Source: Nocardioides sp.
GTDB taxonomy: Bacteria > Actinomycetota > Actinomycetes > Propionibacteriales > Nocardioidaceae
DNA: 64,000 nucleotides
Assembly (NCBI GenBank): GCA_037045645.1
Contig: JBAOIH010000001.1
Span: 1,054,001 to 1,118,000 of the forward strand
Direction: 5' to 3'
Both the position numbers and the translations under genes were made by a program. This document shows, piece by piece, positions 58,855 to 64,000 of the stretch (positions are counted from its first letter, which is position 1; each line of letters opens with the position of its first letter). Below the pieces are notes generated by a model, which was given only the letters and a program-made list of their open reading frames with translations, did no database searches and was not told the DNA's origin.

Positions 58855-59966
58855 GCGCCGCGGCGCCCACGCGTCCCGAGACGGTCGTCGAGGACCGCCT
58901 CTTCGACGCCCTCGCGGTGCTGCGCTTGGTGCTCTTGGTCCACACGGCCGCGCTGACGGTCTGGCGGTGGGCCAACTTCGAGCGTCAGGGCCTTACCGTC
59001 GCCTGCCTGATCGTGTTGTGCGCCTGGACGTTCTTCGTGCTGTGGGCCTACCGCAGCAGGACCAGGCGAACCTCGGCCCTGTTGGTCGCCGACCTGACGG
59101 TCGCGGTCGCGATGCTGTTCTCGACTCCGGTGCTCAAGGGTCCGGACTTCAATGCCAGCTTCCCCGGCTTCTGGGTGGTGGGCGCCCTGCTCGCCTGGGC
59201 GGTGCAATGGCGCTGGCCGGGCGGCCTCGCCGCCGCCGTGGTCATCTCGGCTGTCGACCTCGGCGTACGCACCCACCTGGCCCAACATGACTTCGCCAAC
59301 GTGTTCCTCCTGCTGCTCGCGGGCGCCATGGTCGGCTATCTGACGGACTCGCTGGTCGCGATGGCCCGAGCGCGTGAGGAGGCGCTGCGGGTTGCCGCGG
59401 TCGAGCAGGAGCGGACCCGGTTGGCGCGGGCGGTCCATGACGGAGTGCTCCAGGTCCTGGCCCTGGCTCAACGACGAGGAGGCCAGCCCGGTGGTGACAG
59501 CGAACTCGGCGCCCTGGCCGCCGAGCAGGAAGTGCGGCTGCGGGCGTTGATCCAGAGCCAGGACTCTCTTGATCACGATGCCGCCGATGCCGACCTTGCA
59601 GTGGCGTTGCAGGCGATGGCCGGACCTCGAGTCAGCGTGGCCGTGCCGGGCGAGCCCGTCGTGCTGGATGCGGGGCGTACCTCCGAAGTGGTCGCCGCCG
59701 TCGGTGCCTGTTTGGACAACATCCGCCAGCACGTGGGATCCGAGGCGTCGGCCTGGATCCTGTTGGAGCGCGAGGCGGATCAGGTCGTGGTCTCGATCCG
59801 TGACGAAGGGCCTGGCATCGCCGAGGGGAGACTCGCGGAAGCTGCCTCGCAGGGTCGCCTGGGCGTACGCCAGTCGATCCGGGGTCGGATCGAGGATCTG
59901 GGTGGCACCGCCGAGGTGACCAGCGGTGCGTGGGGCACGGAGTGGGAACTCGTGGTCCCGCTATGA
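58851..59966 (+). CDS. macS: MacS-family sensor histidine kinase, probable CTG start
   Basis: 371 aa if started at CTG 58851. Five or six N-terminal spans (about residues 22-160) precede the dimerisation helix with LARAVHDGVLQVLALAQ (phospho-His) and an HATPase domain with DNIRQHVG and IRDEGPGIAEGRL. The frame has no ATG, GTG or TTG before the first span. CTG 58851 overlaps the TGA of the acyltransferase gene just as GTGA starts do elsewhere, and AGGAAGG lies at 58840-58846. It forms a pair with MacR. Confidence 0.85.
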   Translation: MSAAAPTRPETVVEDRLFDALAVLRLVLLVHTAALTVWRWANFERQGLTVACLIVLCAWTFFVLWAYRSRTRRTSALLVADLTVAVAMLFSTPVLKGPDFNASFPGFWVVGALLAWAVQWRWPGGLAAAVVISAVDLGVRTHLAQHDFANVFLLLLAGAMVGYLTDSLVAMARAREEALRVAAVEQERTRLARAVHDGVLQVLALAQRRGGQPGGDSELGALAAEQEVRLRALIQSQDSLDHDAADADLAVALQAMAGPRVSVAVPGEPVVLDAGRTSEVVAAVGACLDNIRQHVGSEASAWILLEREADQVVVSIRDEGPGIAEGRLAEAASQGRLGVRQSIRGRIEDLGGTAEVTSGAWGTEWELVVPL

Positions 59967-60478
59967 CGATCCACTCGGGGCATCCCTTCGCCACTCCGGA
60001 AGGCGACCGCGACCAGGTGCGAAGGTTGCGCGGCGCGCTCGGTGGCGCCGTGACGCTCTGGGCGGCAGGTTCGGGCGACGCCGCAGCCGTGCTGACCGTC
60101 ACCTCCCTGCTCGTCGCGCCAGGAGATCCGGCACGCCTCGTCGCGCTGCTCGACCCCGACTCGGACCTGTGCGAACGACTGGGGGAGACCGGTCGTGCCG
60201 TCGTCACTGTCCTGGACTGGGCACAGCGAGACCTCGCGGACATCGCTGCCGGGGTGGCTCCGGCACCCGGTGGTTGGCGTCGCTTCGCCGAGTTCGAAGA
60301 CACCGACTATGGTCCGCGGCTGCGCACCCTCGATACGTGGTGCCTGGTCTCGCTGGAGAGCGAGCGTACGGTCGGTTGGTCGCGCGAGGTGACCTGCGTG
60401 ATCGAGGCCCTCAACGTTGGCGCGGGAGCGCCGCTGATCCATCGCCGCGGGCGTTATCAGCGCCCGGCTCCCGAATGA
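59963..60478 (+). CDS. Flavin reductase-like domain protein
   Basis: 171 aa from ATG 59963 (overlaps macS stop, ATGA). The split-barrel pattern is GAVTLWAAGSGD, LTVTSLLVAPGDPARLVALL and CLVSLESERTVGW. It resembles FMN-binding flavin reductases used as partners of monooxygenases, but the usual GxxGx motif (DGxPxxM) is weak, so activity is uncertain. It lies between the sensor and regulator genes of the MacSR pair. Confidence 0.75.
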   Translation: MTIHSGHPFATPEGDRDQVRRLRGALGGAVTLWAAGSGDAAAVLTVTSLLVAPGDPARLVALLDPDSDLCERLGETGRAVVTVLDWAQRDLADIAAGVAPAPGGWRRFAEFEDTDYGPRLRTLDTWCLVSLESERTVGWSREVTCVIEALNVGAGAPLIHRRGRYQRPAPE

Positions 60479-60500
60479 CGGATTTGGCTAGGCTCGGCCC

Positions 60501-61148
60501 ATGGACGAGGAAACCAAGCCGTTGCGGGTGATGGTGGTCGATGACCACCCGATGTGGCGCGACGCGGTCGAACGCGACCTGATCACTGCCGGATTCGATG
60601 TCGTCGGAGTAGCCGCGACCGGAGACGAGGCAGTGGCCCGACTCGGAGCCGTACGCCCCGACGTGCTGGTGCTGGACCTGCAGCTGCCTGGGCGAAGCGG
60701 CGTCGAGGTGACCCAGGCCGCCGCCGAATCCTGTCCGGACACCCGGGTGCTGGTGCTGTCCGCGTCCGGCGAGCACTCCGATGTGTTGGCGGCGGTCAAA
60801 GCGGGGGCCACGGGCTACCTGGTCAAGTCGGCCTCCAGTCGGGATCTCATCGAGGCCGTACGTCGGGTCGCCGAGGGTGTCCCCGTCTTCACACCCGGCC
60901 TCGCGGGCCTGGTGCTGGGGGAGTTGCGGCATGCGGACGAGAGCGACGACTCCGCGCTCACGCCGCGCGAGATCGAGGTGCTCAAGATGGTCGCCAAGGG
61001 GATGTCGTACAAGCAGATCGCCGAACGACTTGTCCTCTCGCATCGCACCGTGCAGAACCATGTGCAGAACACCTTGCGCAAACTGCAGTTGCACAACAGG
61101 GTGCAGTTGACCCGCTATGCCATCGAGCAGGGTCTCGACGACGACTGA
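60501..61148 (+). CDS. macR: MacR-family response regulator (NarL/LuxR type)
   Basis: 215 aa. Receiver: DD14-15, phospho-Asp 59 (VLDLQLPG), Ser switch (VLVLSASG) and Lys in GYLVKSAS. The C-terminal GerE/LuxR helix-turn-helix is LTPREIEVLKMVAKGMSYKQ (key TPREIEVLK) and HRTVQNHVQNTLRKL. It acts with MacS. ATG 60501 has TAGGCT (60489-60494) 6 nt upstream, so it has its own leaderless promoter although only 22 bp separate it from the preceding gene. Confidence 0.93.
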   Translation: MDEETKPLRVMVVDDHPMWRDAVERDLITAGFDVVGVAATGDEAVARLGAVRPDVLVLDLQLPGRSGVEVTQAAAESCPDTRVLVLSASGEHSDVLAAVKAGATGYLVKSASSRDLIEAVRRVAEGVPVFTPGLAGLVLGELRHADESDDSALTPREIEVLKMVAKGMSYKQIAERLVLSHRTVQNHVQNTLRKLQLHNRVQLTRYAIEQGLDDD

Positions 61149-61341
61149 GACGGTCGCGCTCGCCCGCGCCAACTCCCCTCCGAAGGTCGGGGAGGCATCA
61201 ACGGCGGAAATGGGAGAGAATAGGGCGAGCCTTCGGGCAACCAATCGAGTCACTGGTGCGTCTGCATGGGTGCAGGCTGTTCTCCCAGACGTCGCACTAC
61301 CCCCATCGATTTCGCAGGGCCGAGGAAGGAGACGAACGAAA

Positions 61342-61830
61342 ATGCGCCGAGAGTACGACCGCAGATTCGACGCCTTCGTCGACTCCACCCGCGACCGGGC
61401 CTATCGCACGGCCTTCGCGGTGACGCGTGACGCCGAAGCCGCACGCCTGGCTCTTCAGGCTGCGTACGCCGACGCGTACGCCGGCTGGCGTCAACTGCGG
61501 CGCCAGGAGAATCGCGAGGTCGAGCTTCGTCGCCTGCTGGTGCAGCGCCTGCTGACCCGTCCCGGACGCCCGCTTGTGCCCACCCCCAGAGCGGCAGCGC
61601 CGGACGAGCAGGTCGTCGACGTCGACACCGTCTGGTCGGCGTTGAAGGAAGTGTCGACCGAGCACCGATTGCTCCTGGTGATGGCGCACTACGAGAATCT
61701 CTCCCTGGAGGACATGGCGGCTGCCTGCGGGATGTCGCGCGAGGCCGGTCAGGCACGGTTGGCGGAGGCCATGTCGGCTCTGCGTCAGGTTCTGATCGCC
61801 CCGGCCAAGCCGACCCGGCAGCGCGTATGA
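61342..61830 (+). CDS. Sigma-70-like (ECF/SigE-type) protein with weak region 2
   Basis: 162 aa from ATG 61342. Region 4 is readable: VSTEHRLLLVMAHYENLSLEDMAAACGMS then REAGQARLAEAMSALRQ. Region 2 is degenerate (FDAFVDSTRDRAYRTAFAVTRD), so promoter recognition is uncertain. AGGAAGGAGA lies about 12 nt upstream. Its stop overlaps the start of a membrane protein, a layout like the sigma/membrane pair at 13736-15432. Confidence 0.7.
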   Translation: MRREYDRRFDAFVDSTRDRAYRTAFAVTRDAEAARLALQAAYADAYAGWRQLRRQENREVELRRLLVQRLLTRPGRPLVPTPRAAAPDEQVVDVDTVWSALKEVSTEHRLLLVMAHYENLSLEDMAAACGMSREAGQARLAEAMSALRQVLIAPAKPTRQRV

Positions 61831-62921
61831 GCCTTCGGCTGACCGTCCGGGAGACCTTCGAACGTCACCTCGGAAGCCTCTCGGCGCCTTCCGTTGACCT
61901 CGACGAGATCCGCAAGGCGGGGATTCGGCCGCGCCGGATGCGGTTGCTCGCCATGGCCTTGGCGACGGCCGCAGTCGTGGCCTGCGTGGCGCTCGTGGTC
62001 GCGGTGACCCAGCGCCCTCCGGCGCCGACACCAGAGCAGACCGAACTGCCCGTGCTCAACTTCGCCGGCGGAGCCCGCGGCTTCTTCTCCGACGACGAGA
62101 TCTATCTGGGTGGAGAACACTTCGATCGCGCCCTGGTCAAGGACCTGAGTTCGGCTGCCGTGCCCACCCTGTATGGAGTGGTGTTCTTCAGCGACGACCA
62201 GGCCGTACGAATGCTCAGCCAGGACGGCTCGGTGAGCACTCTCGCAGCCGCGCCCGCGCACCCCGCCGAATTCACGCCGTCGGTCGTGTTCGATGCCTAC
62301 CGACCCGATCTGGCGTGGGTCACCCGCAGTGCCAAGGGCGTCTCGGTCTCGGTCTATGGGCTCTCCGGATCGGCTCGACTGATCGGCAGTTATCCGGTGC
62401 CGTGCTCGGGCGATGCCTGCCAGGACGTGCAGGTGGTCGGCCTCGATTTCGGCCACGTCTTCCTCGACACGCCGTCCGGATCTTTGGTCTTGACCCCGGC
62501 TGACGGCCCCAGAGCGCGCTGGCGTCCGGTCGCCGACGCTCCCGTTCTCGACGTACGCAACCGCGTCGTGCTGCTCCAGGGGCAGGGCCGGATGGCGTTG
62601 CGCGGTGACTCCGGTCTTGATCGCCAGTGGCGCGCGGCCGCGGCGGCGACGGAGACGTCCAGACTGACCTTCGAGGGAGCGCGCCAGACCGACGGCACCT
62701 TGTCGTTGCGCCCCACCCAGACCCGGGTCGCGCCGCTGCCTCTCGCGGTCCCGTCGGCCGAGGGCACAGAAGTGACGCTCGACAGCGATGGCTCGGCCTT
62801 CATCGGACAGCCCGAGGGCGACGGGGTGCGCTATTGGGATTGCGACCCGGCAGGCATCTGCTATCAGGTGGGCTTCGTCGAGGGCAAGACCAAGCCCGAG
62901 TTCCTCGGCCAGCGTCGATGA
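61827..62921 (+). CDS. Single-pass membrane protein with extracytoplasmic repeat domain
   Basis: 364 aa. A ~38-residue cytoplasmic part, one span (about residues 39-60, LLAMALATAAVVACVALVVAV) and a large external domain of beta-strand repeats (LYGVVFFSDDQAV, LAWVTRSAKGVSV, VFLDTPSGSLVLT) suggestive of a propeller. The sequence has paired cysteines (CSGDAC, CDPAGIC). It is coupled to the sigma-like gene (ATGA) and may regulate it; this is inference. Confidence 0.6.
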   Translation: MSLRLTVRETFERHLGSLSAPSVDLDEIRKAGIRPRRMRLLAMALATAAVVACVALVVAVTQRPPAPTPEQTELPVLNFAGGARGFFSDDEIYLGGEHFDRALVKDLSSAAVPTLYGVVFFSDDQAVRMLSQDGSVSTLAAAPAHPAEFTPSVVFDAYRPDLAWVTRSAKGVSVSVYGLSGSARLIGSYPVPCSGDACQDVQVVGLDFGHVFLDTPSGSLVLTPADGPRARWRPVADAPVLDVRNRVVLLQGQGRMALRGDSGLDRQWRAAAAATETSRLTFEGARQTDGTLSLRPTQTRVAPLPLAVPSAEGTEVTLDSDGSAFIGQPEGDGVRYWDCDPAGICYQVGFVEGKTKPEFLGQRR

Positions 62922-63814
62922 ACGACGCGCTCCTCGCGCTGGCAGACGATCTCTATGCGTTGCCGCCGGGTGAGTTCACCGCGGCGCGGGACGCCTTGGT
63001 GCGAGAGCACCGGGCCGACAAGACGTTCGCGGCGGCGATCAAACGGCTTCCCAAAGCATCCGTGGCCGCGTACGTCGTCAACCTCCTGGTGCGTCGCGAA
63101 TCCGAGCAGGTCGGTCAGATCCTCGACATGGGGGAGTCGCTGCGCGAGGCCGCGGCAGCGCTCGACGGTGAGGAACTGCGAACCCTCACCCGCCAGCGGC
63201 GAGCACTCACCGCTGCGGTCACCGCTATCGCGCGCACCGTCGCGGGGGAGGCGGGCGTGAAGGTCAGCGACGCGGTGGCGGATCAGGTCGAATCCACTCT
63301 CACCGCAGCCATGCTCAACGCCGATGCGGCGGCTGCCGTACGCAGTGGGCTGCTCACCGGGGCGCTGCGAGCCACCGGTCTCGACGACCTCGACGTGGGC
63401 GCCGTACTGGCGATTCCGGAGGCGCTGGGTTTCGCGGCGCCGGCACGGGCGGCCGCACCGGTCGCGAGGCCACAGCTCACGATCGTGCCACCGCCACCGG
63501 GGCCCGACCCGGCCGAGGTGAAGGCTGCGCACCAGCGGGTCCGCGAGGCCGACCAGGCGCTGCGTGCCGCGCAACGCGCTGTCACCCGCGCCGAGGGCCA
63601 ACTGTCGCAACGACAGGCGGCCGTCCTGCAACTGGAAGCCGAGATCGAGGAATTGCGTGCAGAACTGGTCGGCCGTGAAGCAGCAGCGGATCAGGCGGAT
63701 GCGGCGCTCACCCTGGCACAGACTGGAGTCGACGATGCCGTGGCCGAGGTCGCCCAGCGCACGCTCGACAAGGAGACGGCCGACGCCGCGCTCGCCGACT
63801 TGATCGGTGGTTGA
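62918..63814 (+). CDS. Helical/coiled-coil protein of unknown function
   Basis: 298 aa. Residues 1-165 are helical and Ala-rich (FTAARDALVREHRADKTF, AAIKRLPKASVAAYVVNLLV), then a Pro linker (VPPPPGPDPAE) and a coiled coil (about residues 190-295). No membrane span or catalytic motif is seen. ATG 62918 overlaps the previous stop. The last codons GGT GGT TGA belong to a dispersed repeat. Confidence 0.65.
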   Translation: MNDALLALADDLYALPPGEFTAARDALVREHRADKTFAAAIKRLPKASVAAYVVNLLVRRESEQVGQILDMGESLREAAAALDGEELRTLTRQRRALTAAVTAIARTVAGEAGVKVSDAVADQVESTLTAAMLNADAAAAVRSGLLTGALRATGLDDLDVGAVLAIPEALGFAAPARAAAPVARPQLTIVPPPPGPDPAEVKAAHQRVREADQALRAAQRAVTRAEGQLSQRQAAVLQLEAEIEELRAELVGREAAADQADAALTLAQTGVDDAVAEVAQRTLDKETADAALADLIGG

Positions 63815-63955
63815 GGAGGCGCGTAGCGCCGTCTCGAAACCACCCTTGCGTGCCCGGTGGTTTCGAGACGCTCGCGTGCGCTCGCTCCTCAACCACCGAA
63901 TTGGCGACCCCGGATCGGTGGTTGAGGAGGCGCGTCGCGCCGTCTCGAAACCACT
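63805..63955. repeat. Dispersed repeat, family B: two direct copies and one inverted copy
   Basis: About 40-bp unit beginning CGGTGGTTGAGGAGG and ending GTCTCGAAACCAC. Direct copies lie at 63805-63843 and 63916-63955, and an inverted copy at 63857-63899. Copies 1 and 2 can form a long hairpin, as a bidirectional terminator between convergent genes. The TGA of the preceding gene is inside copy 1. I know similar GGTGGTTGAGGAGG sequences as dispersed elements in Nocardioides-type genomes. Confidence 0.85.
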
Positions 63956-63961
63956 CCTGGG

Positions 63962-64000
63962 TCAGGTCGCCCAGCCGAGGCTGCGGGTGACCGCCTCGCG
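63962..64000 (-). CDS. C-terminal end of an unidentified gene (cut by window edge)
   Basis: The minus strand reads in frame from the window end to a TGA at 63962-63964, giving the last residues REAVTRSLGWAT. Too short to name. Its convergent position after the repeat supports a real gene end. Confidence 0.35.
   Translation of the reverse strand, partial: REAVTRSLGWAT

Overview
The window is high-GC actinobacterial chromosome. GTG, TTG and ATG starts are mixed, reading frames are tightly coupled (ATGA/GTGA overlaps), and GTACGC-type words are frequent. Protein sequences and gene order point to Propionibacteriales, most like Nocardioidaceae (Nocardioides or a relative); this placement is inference. 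Gene order also matches blocks known from Mycobacterium tuberculosis (rimP/nusA-infB-rbfA-truB-ribF-rpsO-pnp-pepR-dapB, and glycerate kinase-erpA-adoK-ctaC...qcrB-qcrA-qcrC-ctaE-trpD...NlpC/P60-fadD15-acyltransferase). The content is therefore mostly core genome, not an island. I found no tRNA, rRNA, CRISPR array, prophage or complete transposon.

Layout. 1-1.2 kb: end of a HAD phosphatase, a DUF4439 ferritin-like protein and a lipoprotein. 1.3-8.5 kb: translation and ribosome-maturation operon rimP-nusA-ylxR-infB-rbfA-truB-ribF. 8.5-15.4 kb: a membrane protein, a repeat-bearing gap, a solitary molybdopterin oxidoreductase, a PadR/HAAS pair, and a SigE-type sigma factor with a membrane partner. 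15.5-21.7 kb: DUF6458 protein, rpsO, pnp, M16 peptidase, repeat array, methyltransferase, dapB. 21.7-24.8 kb: minus-strand operon DUF3043-EamA-GNAT-azlC-azlD. 25-27.6 kb: envelope-stress set pspA-pspAA-htpX-pspAB. 27.6-31.6 kb: nadA, GNAT, glycerate kinase, erpA. 31.7-44.5 kb: adoK, tusA, cysteine desulfurase, ctaC-ctaD-ctaF, an IS21 remnant with a broken gene, qcrB-qcrA-qcrC-ctaE and a CtaG-like protein. 44.5-49 kb: degenerate receiver, trpD, Lrp-type protein and DEDDh/GIY-YIG nuclease. 49.3-52.9 kb: a c-di-AMP (ydaO/yuaA) riboswitch ahead of NlpC/P60 hydrolase, gluzincin-like protease and M48 protease. 53-64 kb: fadD15-like acyl-CoA synthetase, SRPBCC protein, ROK kinase, lipase, PlsC acyltransferase, MacS/MacR two-component system, a second sigma-like/membrane pair, a coiled-coil protein and dispersed repeats.

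How parts work together. The cta and qcr genes encode the actinobacterial bc1-aa3 supercomplex, flanked by Fe-S and sulfur-transfer genes (erpA, tusA, cysteine desulfurase). The riboswitch operon would link c-di-AMP to cell-wall hydrolysis and membrane proteolysis. At least fifteen genes have a TANNNT-like -10 hexamer ending 6-8 nt before the start codon, which indicates leaderless transcripts and fixes many starts used here.

Most unusual observations: a DUF6458 frame with no stop before rpsO; a probable 1-bp frameshift at the 3' end of the cysteine desulfurase; a macS that seems to start at CTG; a perfect 13-bp hairpin inside the 5' end of the M16 peptidase; two repeat families that overlap the stop codons of convergent genes; and a 12-bp tandem repeat coding for an SGPV tract in the acyl-CoA synthetase. 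I saw no wholly new multi-gene system. The riboswitch-controlled protease operon and the stop-codon-linked repeats are the best candidates for follow-up.
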